The notes beneath the pieces were generated by a model that was given only the letters and a program-made list of their open reading frames with translations, was not told the DNA's origin and searched no databases. Positions 44,284-57,088 of a stretch of DNA of 64,000 nucleotides are shown here, piece after piece; position 1 is the stretch's first letter, and each line of letters begins with the position of its first letter. Location of the stretch: positions 1-64,000 of the forward strand of contig JAFYXO010000003.1 in NCBI GenBank assembly GCA_017546125.1. Reading direction: 5' to 3'. Source of the stretch: Bacteroidales bacterium (GTDB taxonomy: Bacteria; Bacteroidota; Bacteroidia; Bacteroidales; UBA932). Position numbers and translations under genes: made by a program.

Positions 44284-47200
44284 ATGTCGCAAAAAACTAA
44301 TAACCAGCGAATTACATTCGCGTCCACAAAGGCACTTCTAGATTATCCTGACTTTTTGGAAGTACAGTTGAAGTCTTTTAGAGATTTCTTCCAATTAGAC
44401 ACTACACCGGAGAATCGTAGAAACGAGGGACTTTTCAAAGTCTTCCAAGAGATCTTCCCTATCGAAGATACTCGCTCGAACTTTGTGCTTGAATTTATCG
44501 ATTATTTTATCGATCCTCCCCGTTATTCTATCGAGGAGTGCTTAGACAGAGGTCTAACATACAGTGTTCCATTGAAAGCCAAATTGAAACTTTCATGCAA
44601 CGATGAGGAACACGTCGATTTCGACACCACTATCCAGGATGTATATCTTGGAACCATCCCTTACATGACCCCTCGTGGTACATTCGTTATCAATGGTTCT
44701 GAGCGTATCGTAGTATCACAGCTACACCGTAGTCCTGGTGTATTCTTTGGACAAAGCGTTCACGCAAATGGTACAAAACTTTACTCTGCTCGTATCATTC
44801 CGTTCAAAGGCTCCTGGATCGAGTTCGCTACTGACATCAACAATGTCATGTACGCTTACATCGACCGTAAGAAAAAATTGCCTGTAACTACCCTACTTCG
44901 TGCTATCGGCTACGAGACAGATAAAGACATCCTTGATATCTTTGGTCTTGCTAATGAAGTAAAAGTTACCAAGGCAAATCTAATGAAAAATATCGGTGGT
45001 AAACTAGCTGCTCGCGTCCTTAACACTTGGAGTGAAGACTTCGTGGATGAAGATACAGGCGAGGTAGTATCTATCGAAAGAAATGAAATTATTGTTGATC
45101 GTGAAGCTATCCTTGACGAGGAGATGATCGAAGCTATCATCGAGTCAGGTGTAAGCACTATCCTTCTACACAAAGAGGATGTGGACACCAGCGACTTCAC
45201 CATCATTCACAATACACTACAGAAAGACACATGTAACTCAGAGAAAGAGGCTGTATTCTATACATATAGACAACTTCGTAACTCTGAACCACCTGACGAG
45301 GCTACAGCAAGAGATGTGATCGACAAGTTGTTCTTCTCTGAAAAGAGATACGACCTAGGTGAAGTAGGCCGTTACAGATTGAACAAAAAACTTGACCTTC
45401 AAACTCCTGCTGATACAAGAGTACTTACTAAAAACGATATAATCGCCATCATCAAGTACCTTATCGAACTTATCAACTCTAAAGCTACAGTTGACGATAT
45501 CGACCACTTGAGCAACAGACGTATCAGAACCGTTGGTGAGCAGCTTGCTAACCAGTTCAGTGTAGGTCTTACCAGAATGGCGCGCACTATAAAAGAGAGA
45601 ATGAACGTTAGGGACAATGAAGTATTCGTTCCTACCGATTTGATCAACGCGAAGACCCTATCTTCAGTTATCAACTCATTCTTCGGGACAAGCCAGTTGT
45701 CTCAATTTATGGACCAGACCAACCCTCTTTCAGAGATGACTCACAAACGTCGTCTTTCTGCATTGGGTCCTGGAGGTCTTTCACGTGATAGAGCAGGTTT
45801 CGAGGTACGTGACGTTCACTATACCCACTATGGTCGTCTATGTCCTATCGAGACTCCTGAGGGACCAAACATCGGTCTTATCTCATCACTTTGCGTTTAC
45901 GCAAAAATCAATGACCTTGGCTTTATCGAGACACCTTACCGTAAAGTAAACGAAGGTGTTGTAGATATGAGCAGCGAAGGCTTCACATATATGAGTGCAG
46001 AGGAAGAGGAGGATAAGATGGTAGCACAAGCTAACGTTCAATTGAACGAAGATGGCACCATCCTTGACGAGAGAATCAAATGCCGTTATGAGGCTGACTA
46101 CCCTGTAGTATCTAAAGACAAAGTTCACTACATGGACGTTGCCCCTAACCAGATCGCTTCTATCGCAGCATCACTTATTCCTTTCCTTGAGCACGACGAT
46201 GCTAACCGTGCATTGATGGGTTCAAACATGATGCGTCAGGCAGTTCCACTTATCAAACCTGAGGCTCCTATCGTAGGTACAGGTCTTGAGGGCCCTGTAG
46301 TACGTGACTCACGTACCCAGGTAGTAGCCAGAAAGAGAGGTGAAGTGGTTTATGTTGATGCCCGTGAGATCCATGTTAAATATGAACAAACTGAGGCTGA
46401 GCGTTTTGTAAGCTTTGACCCTGAGGTCACCGTTTACAAATTGCCTCTATTCAGAAAGACCAACCAAAGTACCTCTATCTTCCTTAAACCTATCGTAAGA
46501 AGAGGTGACAAGGTGGAGGCCGGTCAAATCCTTACTGAGGGTTACGCTACCCAAAATGGTGAGCTTGCTCTTGGTAGAAACCTTAAAGTGGCATTCATGC
46601 CTTGGAAAGGTTACAACTTCGAGGATGCGATCGTTCTTTCTGAAAGAATCCTAAGAGAAGACATCTTCACTTCTATCCACGTGGATGAGTATATCATGGA
46701 GGTTCGTGATACCAAACGTGGTATGGAAGAGTTGACATCAGATATTCCTAACATCAGTGAAGAGGCTACCAAAGATCTTGATGAGAATGGTATCATCAGA
46801 ATCGGTGCAAATGTAGAACCAGGTGACATCCTTATCGGTAAGATCACCCCTAAAGGTGAGAGCGATCCATCACCAGAGGAGAAACTCCTTAGAGCTATCT
46901 TCGGTGACAAGGCTGGTGATGTTAAAGATGCATCACTTAAAGCGTCTCCATCTCTATCAGGTACTATTATAGGTAAGAGACTATTTGCAAGGGTAGCTAA
47001 AGAGGGTAGCAAACGCGGTAAGAGCGGCTCTAAAGCTGAAGTTCTTAAAGCTGAAGAGGACTTTACATTTAAGGCAAATGCACTTAGAGAGAAATTCCTT
47101 GACAAGTTGATGATCCTTGTAGATGGTAAAAAATCAAGCGGTGTAAGTGACCTTTACGGTGCAGACATCGTTCCTAAGGGTGAAAGCTTCACTCGTGAGA

Positions 47201-48102
47201 TCCTTGAGAGAATCAACTACGAAGATATCAACGCTACCAAATGGACATCAGACAAGAATGCCAACTCACAAATCAAGAAACTTGTCAACAACTATATCAT
47301 CGCATTCAAAGAGCTTGATGCTGAACTAAAACGTATCAAGTACAACTTGACTATCGGTGATGAGCTTCCTTCAGGTATCATGCAGCTTGCTAAAGTGTAT
47401 GTTGCTAAGAAGAGAAAGATCAAAGTGGGTGACAAGATGGCGGGTCGCCACGGTAATAAAGGTATCGTAGCCAAAGTGGTTAGAGATGCCGATATGCCTT
47501 TCTTGGAGGATGGTACCCTTGTTGATATCGTACTTAACCCTCTTGGTGTGCCTTCTCGTATGAACCTTGGTCAGATCTACGAAACTGTACTTGGATGGGC
47601 AGGTAAAGAGCTTGGTCTCAAATTCTCTACCCCTATCTTCGATGGTGCATCTCTTGATGATATCTGCGAATACACTGACAAAGCAGGTGTTCCTAGATAT
47701 GGTAAGACCTACCTTAGAGATGGTGGTACCGGTGAAGTATTCCACCAACCAGCTACAGTCGGCGTTATCTATATGATCAAACTTGGGCATATGGTTGATG
47801 ACAAGATGCACGCTCGTTCTATCGGTCCATACTCACTTATCACTCAGCAACCTCTTGGTGGTAAGGCTCAGTTCGGTGGACAGAGATTTGGTGAGATGGA
47901 GGTTTGGGCACTTGAAGCATTCGGTGCATCAAATATCCTCCAAGAGATTTTGACCATCAAATCTGATGACATCGTAGGTAGATCTAGAGCATACGAAGCT
48001 ATAGTTAAAGGTGATCCAATGCCAGCACCTGGTATTCCAGAGGCATTGAACGTAATCCTACACGAGCTTCGCGGACTTGGATTGAGCATTAGCTTAGATT
48101 AA
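44284..48102 (+). CDS. rpoB: DNA-directed RNA polymerase subunit beta
   Basis: 1272 residues, full length. The rifampicin-binding region is visible ([40 protein letters not shown]), followed by [16 protein letters not shown]-terminal motifs are [14 protein letters not shown] and [18 protein letters not shown]. At the first rifampicin cluster the usual residues are present; no resistance change is obvious. Confidence 0.98.
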   Translation: MSQKTNNQRITFASTKALLDYPDFLEVQLKSFRDFFQLDTTPENRRNEGLFKVFQEIFPIEDTRSNFVLEFIDYFIDPPRYSIEECLDRGLTYSVPLKAKLKLSCNDEEHVDFDTTIQDVYLGTIPYMTPRGTFVINGSERIVVSQLHRSPGVFFGQSVHANGTKLYSARIIPFKGSWIEFATDINNVMYAYIDRKKKLPVTTLLRAIGYETDKDILDIFGLANEVKVTKANLMKNIGGKLAARVLNTWSEDFVDEDTGEVVSIERNEIIVDREAILDEEMIEAIIESGVSTILLHKEDVDTSDFTIIHNTLQKDTCNSEKEAVFYTYRQLRNSEPPDEATARDVIDKLFFSEKRYDLGEVGRYRLNKKLDLQTPADTRVLTKNDIIAIIKYLIELINSKATVDDIDHLSNRRIRTVGEQLANQFSVGLTRMARTIKERMNVRDNEVFVPTDLINAKTLSSVINSFFGTSQLSQFMDQTNPLSEMTHKRRLSALGPGGLSRDRAGFEVRDVHYTHYGRLCPIETPEGPNIGLISSLCVYAKINDLGFIETPYRKVNEGVVDMSSEGFTYMSAEEEEDKMVAQANVQLNEDGTILDERIKCRYEADYPVVSKDKVHYMDVAPNQIASIAASLIPFLEHDDANRALMGSNMMRQAVPLIKPEAPIVGTGLEGPVVRDSRTQVVARKRGEVVYVDAREIHVKYEQTEAERFVSFDPEVTVYKLPLFRKTNQSTSIFLKPIVRRGDKVEAGQILTEGYATQNGELALGRNLKVAFMPWKGYNFEDAIVLSERILREDIFTSIHVDEYIMEVRDTKRGMEELTSDIPNISEEATKDLDENGIIRIGANVEPGDILIGKITPKGESDPSPEEKLLRAIFGDKAGDVKDASLKASPSLSGTIIGKRLFARVAKEGSKRGKSGSKAEVLKAEEDFTFKANALREKFLDKLMILVDGKKSSGVSDLYGADIVPKGESFTREILERINYEDINATKWTSDKNANSQIKKLVNNYIIAFKELDAELKRIKYNLTIGDELPSGIMQLAKVYVAKKRKIKVGDKMAGRHGNKGIVAKVVRDADMPFLEDGTLVDIVLNPLGVPSRMNLGQIYETVLGWAGKELGLKFSTPIFDGASLDDICEYTDKAGVPRYGKTYLRDGGTGEVFHQPATVGVIYMIKLGHMVDDKMHARSIGPYSLITQQPLGGKAQFGGQRFGEMEVWALEAFGASNILQEILTIKSDDIVGRSRAYEAIVKGDPMPAPGIPEALNVILHELRGLGLSISLD

Positions 48103-48136
48103 TTACTCTGTTTTTGAAATTTGAAAATTCAACAAT

Positions 48137-51100
48137 ATGTCTTTTAAGAAAGAGATTAAGATTAAAAGCAATTTCAACAAGATAACTATTGGACTTGCTT
48201 CCCCTGAAGAGATCCTGTCAAGATCTTCAGGGGAGGTCCTCAAGCCCGAAACTGTAAACTATCGCACCTATAAACCAGAGAGAGATGGTCTATTCTGCGA
48301 AAGGATCTTCGGACCTTCTAAGGACTATGAGTGTCACTGCGGTAAGTACAAAAGAATCCGCTACCGTGGTATCATCTGCGACCGTTGCGGTGTAGAAGTT
48401 ACAGAGAAGAAAGTGCGTAGAGAGAGAATGGGTCACATCACTTTGACTGTGCCAGTGGCTCACATCTGGTATTTCCGTTCTACCCCTAACAAGATCGGTT
48501 ACCTTCTAGGCATCCCTTCTAAGAAGCTTGAGTCAATCATCTATTATGAGAGATACATAGTTATCCAACCAGGTGCTGCTGCAGAACAAGGTATCAGCCG
48601 TATGGCTCTACTTTCTGAGGATGAGTATCTTTCAGTATTGGACAATCTTCCAAGAGAGAACCAGCTGCTCGATGATTCTGATCCTAACAAATTCATCGCA
48701 GGAATGGGTGCAGAGGCTATCTATACCCTACTCCAAGGCTTGAACCTGGATGAACTATCATACGAACTCAGACATAAGACTGAGAGCGAGACATCTCAAC
48801 AACGTAAAGCTGAAGCACTTAAGAGACTAAGTGTGATCGAGGCTTTCCGTGAGTCACAAGACATGAACAAACCTGAATGGATGATCCTTAAGGTTATTCC
48901 TGTGACCCCTCCAGATTTGAGACCTTTGGTTCCACTAGATGGTGGCCGTTTCGCTACATCAGACCTTAACGACCTATATAGAAGGGTTATCATCAGAAAC
49001 AACCGTCTGAAAAGACTTATTGAGATTAAGGCACCAGAAGTTATTCTTCGTAACGAGAAGCGTATGCTACAAGAGGCTGTCGATTCACTATTCGACAACT
49101 CACGTAAATCAAACGCTGTTAAGACCGAAGCTAACAGAACCCTTAAATCTCTATCTGACAGCTTGAAAGGTAAACAAGGACGTTTCCGTCAAAACTTGCT
49201 CGGTAAACGTGTTGACTATTCAGCCCGTTCAGTAATTGTGGTTGGTCCTGAGCTTAAGATGCACGAGTGCGGTCTTCCTAAATATATGGCTGCAGAGCTA
49301 TACAAACCATTCATCATAAGAAAACTTATCGAGAGAGGTATTGTTAAGACTGTAAAATCTGCCAAGAAGATCGTAGACAGAAAAGATCCTGTAATCTGGG
49401 ATATCCTTGAAAATGTAATGAAGGGTCACCCAGTATTGCTGAACCGCGCTCCTACCCTACACCGTCTTGGTATCCAAGCATTCCAGCCTAAACTTATCGA
49501 AGGTAAGGCTATCCAGCTACACCCTCTTGCATGTACTGCGTTCAACGCCGACTTCGACGGTGACCAGATGGCGGTTCACTTGCCACTTGGCAATGCTGCT
49601 GTATTGGAGGCTCAGCTACTTATGCTTGGTTCACACAACATCTTGAACCCTGCCAACGGTGCACCTATCACCGTTCCATCTCAAGACATGGTGCTTGGTT
49701 TGTACTACATTACCAAACCACGTCCGGGTGTTAAAGGTGAAGGTATGGTATTCTATGGTCCTGAAGAGGCTATCATCGCTCATAACGAGGGTAGAGTATC
49801 TCTTCACGCCAAGGTATCTGTAAGACTTCCTAAGAACGCTAAAGACCTTTCAGAAGGCTACTATATTAAAGAGAACACTACTGTAGGTAGAATTATCTTC
49901 AACCAGGTAGTTCCAGAAGAGGTTGGTTACATCAACACTGTACTAACCAAAAAATCTCTTCGTGATATCATCGGTAATGTAATTAAGGTATGTGGTGTGG
50001 CTCGTACTGCACAATTCCTTGATGACATCAAGAGCATCGGTTACACTATGGCATTCAAAGGTGGCTTGTCATTCAACCTTGCCGACGTAATCGTTCCTCA
50101 AGAGAAGAGCGCACTTGTAGAAGAGGGTTACAAGAATGTGGAGAACATTCAGGACAGCTACAACATGGGTCTTATCACCAACAACGAGCGTTACAACCAG
50201 ATCATCGACGTTTGGACAAATACCAACTCTCGTCTTACCAACATGGTGACCAAGAACATTGAGTCAGACCAACAAGGTTTCAACCCTATCTATATGATGC
50301 TTGACTCTGGTGCCCGTGGTTCTAAAGAGCAGATCCGTCAGCTATGCGGTATGCGTGGTCTTATGGCTAAACCTCAAAAATCAGGTTCTACTGGTGCTGA
50401 GATTATCGAGAACCCTATCCTTTCAAACTTTAAAGAGGGTCTGTCAGTTCTTGAGTACTTCATCTCTACCCACGGTGCCCGTAAAGGTCTTGCCGATACA
50501 GCGCTTAAGACTGCGGACGCAGGTTACTTGACCCGTCGTCTTGTAGACGTATCGCACGATGTTATCATCAACGAAGAAGATTGTGGTACACTTAGAGGTC
50601 AGATCGCTACAGCTATCAAGAATAAAGATGAGGTGGTAGAATCACTTGCTGAAAGAATCCTTGGTAGAACATCTGTTCACGATATCTATAATCCTCTTAC
50701 AGGTGAACTTATCCTCCCTGCAGGAGAGCAAATTACAGAGGAGATTGCAGATCAGATCAGCAAACTTCCTATCGAACAGGTAGAGATCCGCTCAGTACTT
50801 ACATGCGAATCGAAGAAAGGTGTTTGTGCAAAATGTTACGGACGTAACCTTGCTACCGGTAGAATGGTGGAAAAAGGTGAGGTTGTCGGTGTTATCGCAG
50901 CACAATCAATCGGTGAGCCAGGTACTCAGCTTACACTTCGTACATTCCACGTCGGTGGTACTGCATCAAGCGTGGCATCAGAATCAGAAATTATTGCAAG
51001 ATACGACGGTCGTCTTGAGATCGATGAGCTAAGAACCGTAGAGGTAGCTGGCGAAGATGGCAAGAACTACGAAGTAGTGATCGGACGTACTGCTGAGATG

Positions 51101-52396
51101 CGCATCGTAGATGCAAACACTGGTATTGTACTATCACAACACGATATCCCTTATGGTGCAAAACTATATATCAAGAACGATTCTCTTGTAACAAAAGGTG
51201 ACAAGATCTGCGAATGGGATGCTTACAACGCTGTAACTATCTCAGAAGTAGAGGGTACAGTAGAGTACGACAGCCTTGTAGAGGGTGTTACCTATAGAGA
51301 AGAGGCTGCTGATGAGTTCTCATTGCACCGCGAGAAAGTGGTTATCGAATCACGTGACAAATCTAAGAACCCTTCTATCAAAGTTACCAAGGATGGTATT
51401 GAGGTTAAACAATACAACCTTCCTGTAGGTGCTCACATCATGGTAGACAAGGGACAAGATATCAAAGTCGGAGACGTTATCGTTAAGATCCCTAGAGCAA
51501 TCGGTAAATCCGGCGATATCACCGGTGGTCTTCCACGTGTTACCGAGTTGTTTGAGGCACGTAATCCATCTAACCCTGCTGTTGTATCAGAAATCAACGG
51601 TGAGGTTCAAATGGGTAAAATCAAACGTGGTAACAGAGAGATCATCGTTAAATCCAAGACTGGTGAAGAGAAACGCTATCTTGTACCACTATCTAAACAG
51701 ATCCTTGTACAGGAGAACGACTATGTGAGAGCAGGTATGCCTCTATCAGACGGTGCTATCTCACCTTCAGATATTTTGAACATCTTAGGTCCTATCAAGG
51801 TTCAAGAGTACATCGTAAATGAGGTACAAGCAGTATACCGTATGCAAGGTGTGAAGATCAACGACAAACACTTCGAAATCATCGTTCGTCAGATGATGCG
51901 TAAAGTACAAATCGTAGATCCAGGTGATACTCACTTCCTACCTGAGCAACTTGTTGACAAATGGGAATTCAATCATGAAAATGATGAGATCTTCGACAAG
52001 AAAGTGGTTACTGATGCCGGCGATTCTACCGAGCTTAAACCTGGTCAGATCGTAACTCTACGTAGACTAAGAGACGAAAACTCTGTTCTAAAACGCCAAG
52101 ACCTTAAACTTGTAGAGGCTCGCGACGCTATCCCTGCTACATCTAACCAGATCCTACAGGGTATCACCCGCGCTGCATTGAAGACAAGCAGCTTCATGTC
52201 AGCAGCATCATTCCAGGAGACTACCAAAGTCCTTTCTGATGCAGCTATCAGAGGTAAAGTGGATACACTTGAAGGTCTTAAAGAGAACGTTATCTGCGGT
52301 CATCCAATCCCTGCAGGTACAGGTCTAAGAGACTACGAAAGAATCATTGTAGCATCTATGGATGATTACAAGAAGATGACAGGTGCACAAGAGTAA
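48137..52396 (+). CDS. rpoC: DNA-directed RNA polymerase subunit beta prime
   Basis: 1419 residues. It has an N-terminal zinc site (CHCGKY...[13 protein letters not shown], about 67-85), the lid/rudder region and the catalytic [15 protein letters not shown] (about 475). The bridge helix and trigger-loop regions follow, with a second zinc site ([19 protein letters not shown], about 895) and FHVGGTAS. Lies 34 bp after rpoB. Confidence 0.98.
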   Translation: MSFKKEIKIKSNFNKITIGLASPEEILSRSSGEVLKPETVNYRTYKPERDGLFCERIFGPSKDYECHCGKYKRIRYRGIICDRCGVEVTEKKVRRERMGHITLTVPVAHIWYFRSTPNKIGYLLGIPSKKLESIIYYERYIVIQPGAAAEQGISRMALLSEDEYLSVLDNLPRENQLLDDSDPNKFIAGMGAEAIYTLLQGLNLDELSYELRHKTESETSQQRKAEALKRLSVIEAFRESQDMNKPEWMILKVIPVTPPDLRPLVPLDGGRFATSDLNDLYRRVIIRNNRLKRLIEIKAPEVILRNEKRMLQEAVDSLFDNSRKSNAVKTEANRTLKSLSDSLKGKQGRFRQNLLGKRVDYSARSVIVVGPELKMHECGLPKYMAAELYKPFIIRKLIERGIVKTVKSAKKIVDRKDPVIWDILENVMKGHPVLLNRAPTLHRLGIQAFQPKLIEGKAIQLHPLACTAFNADFDGDQMAVHLPLGNAAVLEAQLLMLGSHNILNPANGAPITVPSQDMVLGLYYITKPRPGVKGEGMVFYGPEEAIIAHNEGRVSLHAKVSVRLPKNAKDLSEGYYIKENTTVGRIIFNQVVPEEVGYINTVLTKKSLRDIIGNVIKVCGVARTAQFLDDIKSIGYTMAFKGGLSFNLADVIVPQEKSALVEEGYKNVENIQDSYNMGLITNNERYNQIIDVWTNTNSRLTNMVTKNIESDQQGFNPIYMMLDSGARGSKEQIRQLCGMRGLMAKPQKSGSTGAEIIENPILSNFKEGLSVLEYFISTHGARKGLADTALKTADAGYLTRRLVDVSHDVIINEEDCGTLRGQIATAIKNKDEVVESLAERILGRTSVHDIYNPLTGELILPAGEQITEEIADQISKLPIEQVEIRSVLTCESKKGVCAKCYGRNLATGRMVEKGEVVGVIAAQSIGEPGTQLTLRTFHVGGTASSVASESEIIARYDGRLEIDELRTVEVAGEDGKNYEVVIGRTAEMRIVDANTGIVLSQHDIPYGAKLYIKNDSLVTKGDKICEWDAYNAVTISEVEGTVEYDSLVEGVTYREEAADEFSLHREKVVIESRDKSKNPSIKVTKDGIEVKQYNLPVGAHIMVDKGQDIKVGDVIVKIPRAIGKSGDITGGLPRVTELFEARNPSNPAVVSEINGEVQMGKIKRGNREIIVKSKTGEEKRYLVPLSKQILVQENDYVRAGMPLSDGAISPSDILNILGPIKVQEYIVNEVQAVYRMQGVKINDKHFEIIVRQMMRKVQIVDPGDTHFLPEQLVDKWEFNHENDEIFDKKVVTDAGDSTELKPGQIVTLRRLRDENSVLKRQDLKLVEARDAIPATSNQILQGITRAALKTSSFMSAASFQETTKVLSDAAIRGKVDTLEGLKENVICGHPIPAGTGLRDYERIIVASMDDYKKMTGAQE

Positions 52397-52418
52397 CACT
52401 CAGTAAACTATATCAAAA

Positions 52419-52450
52419 AACCGGTCCCATTCAATGAGACCGGTTTTTTT
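52419..52450 (+). terminator. Terminator after rpoC (bidirectional)
   Basis: AACCGGTC (52419-52426) and GACCGGTT (52437-52444) with flanking A and T runs. It serves rpoC and, in the other direction, the convergent gene that ends at 52467. Confidence 0.9.
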
Positions 52451-52466
52451 ATTGCTTTTATATTTA

Positions 52467-53375
52467 TTAGAAAGAGTAACCGAGAGACAACATATACGAT
52501 CCGTTGATTGGGGAGTTGTTGAAGCCAAGCACATAGGCTCCACTTACATTGATACCCAAAATGTTTATACCCAAACCAGCTGAAGCGTATGATGGTATAG
52601 AGTTATTGTCGCCATAATGGTAACCTACTCTGAGTGACAAGAGTTTTTTGAAGGAATATTCAGCACCTACAGCAGCCATAAATGCGCTCTTATTAAGAAG
52701 GTAATCACCTTCTACATGGATAGAAACCGAATTGTTCTTATTGATTGAGTGGGTATATCCTGCACCTGCCTTAGCCATCGAAGGAAGTTTATAGGGGCCA
52801 TAACCATAATCTACCTCAGAGCCTATGTTTGTTACCGCTACTGCCACTATGATATTTTTCAAGTTGTAAGAGACAGATATATCCGCAGAGACTGCATTGC
52901 CTGCATTGGTTTCTGTCATAGACGATATAATATATCTGACATTTGCACCGACTGAGAGTCCACCAAACAAGCGATATGCAACAGCTACGTCTGCAGACAT
53001 CTCCACCGGGGTGAACATACCTGAGACATATCCATTGTCATCTGTTATATCGTATGGTGTATGGGTATAGTATTTGCCCGATATACCTACAGCCAATTTG
53101 TCTGCTCTATAATAACCTGACACCCCTAACATCTGATTGTTCAGAACATTTGGCTGCCATGCCATATAAGTAGCAGAAGCAGATAACACATTCTCAGAAA
53201 GTGCCATTGCAGATGCATTTGAAGTCACAGAGTAAGCTGTAGGCTCAAGGGTAAGTGTATTGCCACCCATACTGTAAGAATATGGATCAGAAGATATATT
53301 CAAAAACGGCAAACTCTGACCATACAAACCTGCGCTCAACACCAATAGTGATATAATATTTATTATTCTCTTCAT
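52467..53375 (-). CDS. PorV/PorQ-family outer membrane protein
   Basis: 302 residues. Signal peptide 1-19 (GLYGQ), then SMGGNTLTLEPTAYSVTSNA, the pattern of PorV/PorQ-like barrel proteins (also called UPF0164-like), and repeated beta-strands to the final LSLGYSF. PorV and PorQ take part in T9SS secretion and surface attachment. The gene directly upstream encodes a protease with a T9SS sorting tail, which supports a functional link. Which of the paralogues it is cannot be decided here. Confidence 0.75.
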   Translation of the reverse strand: MKRIINIISLLVLSAGLYGQSLPFLNISSDPYSYSMGGNTLTLEPTAYSVTSNASAMALSENVLSASATYMAWQPNVLNNQMLGVSGYYRADKLAVGISGKYYTHTPYDITDDNGYVSGMFTPVEMSADVAVAYRLFGGLSVGANVRYIISSMTETNAGNAVSADISVSYNLKNIIVAVAVTNIGSEVDYGYGPYKLPSMAKAGAGYTHSINKNNSVSIHVEGDYLLNKSAFMAAVGAEYSFKKLLSLRVGYHYGDNNSIPSYASAGLGINILGINVSGAYVLGFNNSPINGSYMLSLGYSF

Positions 53376-53385
53376 AATTCAAGTT

Positions 53386-56025
53386 CTATAGTTTAACAAT
53401 ATTTCTTCTTGTTTTCTCACCATTAACATTTACCTCTACTGAGTAATTGCCAGGCTCCCATCCTGTTGCATCTATTTCATATGGATTGAATACATCGATT
53501 TGCACATCTGCAGCAGAGTGTACGACTGCTCCCGATATGCTTGATACAGAGACACTGGCTGTAACTGCTGATGGTGTCCTAATCTTGAATGTAGTCTGTA
53601 CAGGGTTAGGATAAATATCCAATGGAACCGCATTGTCTCTCAAAAGTACATCAAATGAAGCTGTAGCCTTAGCCAGTTTTGAATCGGTACCAGTTACTGA
53701 GATGGTAGTGGCACCATACCAATTACCTTTTAGGTTCAGAATGTTGCCTGCGATGGTCATCTCTACAACTTTGGATGTAGAAGACGATGTAGCGGCATAT
53801 ACAAGAGACTCACCATCTTCATCTGTAATATATTTACTCAAATCTATGCTGACCTCCTCCCCTTTCTGAATCAATACATTCGGGAATTGAGCTGTCACTG
53901 CTGGGGCAAAATTCTCCAAAATGGTATATTGGATATCTACAGATGAGGACATTTCATACTGGTCTGTAACAATAAGTGTGGATGTATATGTACCTGCATT
54001 TGCTTTAGGAGCATTAATCTTCACTATAATATCACCTGTGGTCTCATCAATGGTAGCAGAAGCTGCAGAAGATCCGCCTGTAAGTGTATATGTATATGTG
54101 TGATTGTTAGGTTCCACAACTGTAAATTTGAACTCTTTGACCTCAAAAGATTTGAGTGTAGCTACGACTGTGGTACTTGGAGAGATAATAGGGGCATCAT
54201 TCTCATCTGTTACCGCTTCCACCTGGTTAGAAAGTGGAGATTTCACATTTGATGAGCTGATAGACTCTATCCTTATATAATACTTGGTAGAGAATTCTAG
54301 TTCTGACAAAGTGCAAGACACCTCCTCCCCTATACCAATCACACCGCCAGAAACATAAGTAACAGACACCTCCGGATCATTGGTTGAAGGGTTGAATCCT
54401 GTCAAATCATTCTTGCTATAATATACATTGTAACCATATGTAGATTTGCCATCGGTAGCTGTTGCCGGCCATGAAACTGTGATAGAGTTGGAGTTGATGG
54501 ATGTTTTGATATTGGTCACTACTTCAGGTACAGTGGCATCATCTACATAAAGGGCAGCAAACGCATCCAGGGCACCTCTTCCCAAACGTCCGACATATTT
54601 TGAGTTTAATTCATCGCTATAAAGCTTTGCACTATCTGCAGACTCAAGCAACTTGTTCCACAACATATCATTTGTATAGCCTGGACCACCAAATTTTGAA
54701 ACCATAAGAGCCGCTACACCAGAAACGTGAGGACAAGCCATGGATGTACCACTCATCTGACCAAACTCATTACCTGGTATGGTACTATATACATTACCAT
54801 AAGGCTGAGCGCCGTTTTCTCCTCCTGGAGCACTTATATCTACCCAGTTACCATAGTTTGAGTATGAGGCTTTCGAACCAGAAGGGCCGGTAGAAGCTAC
54901 AGCGATGACACCATCATACATAGATGGATATGCTTGTGAAGTATTATCATTGCCCGCTGCAAAAATAATCACGCCACCAGCCATTGGACCCACCTGATTT
55001 CCACTCTCATCGATACCAGCATAATCCGTGAAATAATCCATAGCATCAAGAAGATATGATGGGGTGCTTGTAGCATTTAACAGTGACCAGCTATTTTGAG
55101 ATATCACAGCACCATTATCAGCAGCATATACAAAGGCTCTCTGAATATATGACCCATTATTACCTGAAATGGTCTGGCAAGACATAAGTCTTACACCTTT
55201 CTTAACGCCATTACCACCGGCAATACCTGCCCCAAACTTTCCATTATTATTAATAGCTCCTACTGTTCCGGCTACGTGTGTACCATGATCCTCAGGTTTG
55301 ATGGTACCTATCATATTATTTGATCCCTCCTGTACGGCAAAGTTGTAACCATAGACATCATCCACATATTCGTTATTGTCATCGTCGACACCAGGAGTTC
55401 CGTTAAGTTCCGCTTCGTTTACCCACATCGCACCGGCAAGATCCTCATGCAGATAATCCACACCTGCATCTGTAATGGCAACGATCACAGACTCATCACC
55501 TGTCTCCAGATTCCATGCCTTTAGTAGATTGATGTCAGCACCTGCTACATAACCATCCTTAGGTGCTGTATTGTGATAATGCCACTGGTAGTCAAAATAT
55601 GGATCATTGAACGGATTGGTAAGTGCCTGCGTTGGGACTATAACCGGCATATACTCAATCTTCTCGACGCCCTCAATGGTAGAAAGGTCCTGAGTAGCTT
55701 TAGTCATAGAGGTTGCAGGATTGAAAGAGATATGATACCATAGATGGAGACCCGATTTTCTATGTCTCTCCTCAAATCTTGGATCAGTCGGGAATAACTT
55801 CTCAATCGAATATATGTCAAGTTCTGAAAGGGCGTCAGCCATAGATTTGGTCTGAGCTATCTCCTCTTTCATCTTGACAATTATACTACCAGTTCTGACA
55901 TCTCCCACACTTGGGATATTTGCTACAGCAGGGGTCTCTGGGGTCAATGCTGAATCTTTGGCACTACAACCCGAGATAAACGCCACTACAAATGCAAACA
56001 CTACAAATTTTAAAATTCTACTCAT
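53386..56025 (-). CDS. Subtilisin-like (S8) serine protease with T9SS sorting domain
   Basis: About 879 residues from ATG 56025 (MSRILKFVV). A GTG 9 bp upstream also opens the frame. The signal sequence ends in a lipobox (FISGC). An inhibitor-like propeptide follows (about 45-125), then the S8 domain (about 150-470) with catalytic Asp in ITDAGVDYLHEDL, His in DHGTHVAGTVGA and Ser in GTSMACPHVSG. Then come a fibronectin-III-like domain (about 500-605), two cadherin/Ig-like domains and a C-terminal type A T9SS tail (IYPNPVQTTFKIRTP... to NIVKL). Likely secreted or surface protease. The coexistence of a lipoprotein signal and a T9SS tail is unusual. Confidence 0.9.
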   Translation of the reverse strand: MSRILKFVVFAFVVAFISGCSAKDSALTPETPAVANIPSVGDVRTGSIIVKMKEEIAQTKSMADALSELDIYSIEKLFPTDPRFEERHRKSGLHLWYHISFNPATSMTKATQDLSTIEGVEKIEYMPVIVPTQALTNPFNDPYFDYQWHYHNTAPKDGYVAGADINLLKAWNLETGDESVIVAITDAGVDYLHEDLAGAMWVNEAELNGTPGVDDDNNEYVDDVYGYNFAVQEGSNNMIGTIKPEDHGTHVAGTVGAINNNGKFGAGIAGGNGVKKGVRLMSCQTISGNNGSYIQRAFVYAADNGAVISQNSWSLLNATSTPSYLLDAMDYFTDYAGIDESGNQVGPMAGGVIIFAAGNDNTSQAYPSMYDGVIAVASTGPSGSKASYSNYGNWVDISAPGGENGAQPYGNVYSTIPGNEFGQMSGTSMACPHVSGVAALMVSKFGGPGYTNDMLWNKLLESADSAKLYSDELNSKYVGRLGRGALDAFAALYVDDATVPEVVTNIKTSINSNSITVSWPATATDGKSTYGYNVYYSKNDLTGFNPSTNDPEVSVTYVSGGVIGIGEEVSCTLSELEFSTKYYIRIESISSSNVKSPLSNQVEAVTDENDAPIISPSTTVVATLKSFEVKEFKFTVVEPNNHTYTYTLTGGSSAASATIDETTGDIIVKINAPKANAGTYTSTLIVTDQYEMSSSVDIQYTILENFAPAVTAQFPNVLIQKGEEVSIDLSKYITDEDGESLVYAATSSSTSKVVEMTIAGNILNLKGNWYGATTISVTGTDSKLAKATASFDVLLRDNAVPLDIYPNPVQTTFKIRTPSAVTASVSVSSISGAVVHSAADVQIDVFNPYEIDATGWEPGNYSVEVNVNGEKTRRNIVKL

Positions 56026-56094
56026 AATCCTCACATTTAAATATACATTTAGCGAAGATAAGAAAAGATTGGAAGATATCCATATATAATGAAG

Positions 56095-56128
56095 TAAAAA
56101 AAAAGACCGTCTCGATTGAGACGGTCTT
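56095..56128 (-). terminator. Terminator of the SusC/SusD operon
   Basis: AAGACCGTCTC and GAGACGGTCTT (56103-56128) form an 11-bp stem with a 4-nt loop. On the minus strand it is followed by a U-run (complement of the A-run at 56095-56104). Confidence 0.9.
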
Positions 56129-56151
56129 AATTATTTAATCAAATCAGCTTA

Positions 56152-57051
56152 TTATAGCCAAGATTCAAGTGCTGGACCTCCTGGAAGAGATAGGAAGCAA
56201 GGGTATTTAGTACCGAAGCCACCTAGACCATCAATATACCAGTAAGGATAGAAACCGATAACTTTCTCATCATAGTAGCGGCTCTTTGCATCATCAGCTG
56301 CAACTGAAGCGCTTAGATATGAAGGGTAGTAAGCTTTGATGTCAGTACCGGCACCATCATAAAGGATACCAGGACACCACCAGCCGTCCCAAGCAACGTT
56401 AGTACCATTCTCAAGTACCCAGAACTCAATAAATGTGTTCTTAGCACCACCTAGAGATGATTCACCCCAAGCAGCAGCAAGCTGTTCCTTATTTGCATAA
56501 GGGTTCATGATACGATAACGGTTGAAACCGTCAGCTTTAAGAACCTCTACTTTTTGGATACCATAGCTGTCAGATGACATAAGTGCAAGGTTATCGAACC
56601 ATTCACCTTCACCTAGAGATACCCAAGTGTAAGCTTTAGCTAGAGTAAGGGTAGCTGATGCAACAGCGATGTGTTTGTTGAAAGTAGTAGTGTCAGATAG
56701 AGATACAGTACCTTTATAAGAAACACCTACCTCCATACCTGTAATATCCAAAGAAAGTGTAGCAGTGCTCTCACCTGCATTGAAAGTTACAGTAGCAGGA
56801 CATACAACACCAGAAGCGAAAGTAGAAGTAACAGCTACAGTAGCAGCCTCTTTAGGTGTATTACGTGATAGTGTGATATCGAAAGTTGAAGCGGTAGCAA
56901 GTATCTCCTGGTTAACCAATGTTGCTTGAACAAAAGATACCTCTTGAGAGTTCTCTGGAGAGTAAGTAGGCATAGGGTGCTCTACGTTACAAGCAGATAC
57001 CAAAAGAACTGCTGCTACAAGTGATGATAATGCTTTAAATATTTTTTTCAT
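56152..57051 (-). CDS. Lipoprotein of the SusC/SusD operon
   Basis: 299 residues, lipobox LVSAC (Cys about 21). Residues ~35-135 form an Ig/Calx-beta-like domain (FDITLSRNTPKEAATVAVTS, VTFNAGESTATLSLDITGME). The C-terminal ~160 residues are aromatic and Gly-rich (WVLENGTNVAWDGWWCPGIL). Its position after susD fits a SusE/SusF-like surface glycan-binding lipoprotein, but I do not recognise a specific family. Last gene of the operon. Confidence 0.65.
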   Translation of the reverse strand: MKKIFKALSSLVAAVLLVSACNVEHPMPTYSPENSQEVSFVQATLVNQEILATASTFDITLSRNTPKEAATVAVTSTFASGVVCPATVTFNAGESTATLSLDITGMEVGVSYKGTVSLSDTTTFNKHIAVASATLTLAKAYTWVSLGEGEWFDNLALMSSDSYGIQKVEVLKADGFNRYRIMNPYANKEQLAAAWGESSLGGAKNTFIEFWVLENGTNVAWDGWWCPGILYDGAGTDIKAYYPSYLSASVAADDAKSRYYDEKVIGFYPYWYIDGLGGFGTKYPCFLSLPGGPALESWL

Positions 57052-57088
57052 AATCTTATTCTATTTTATGTTAGACAAATACTTAAAA

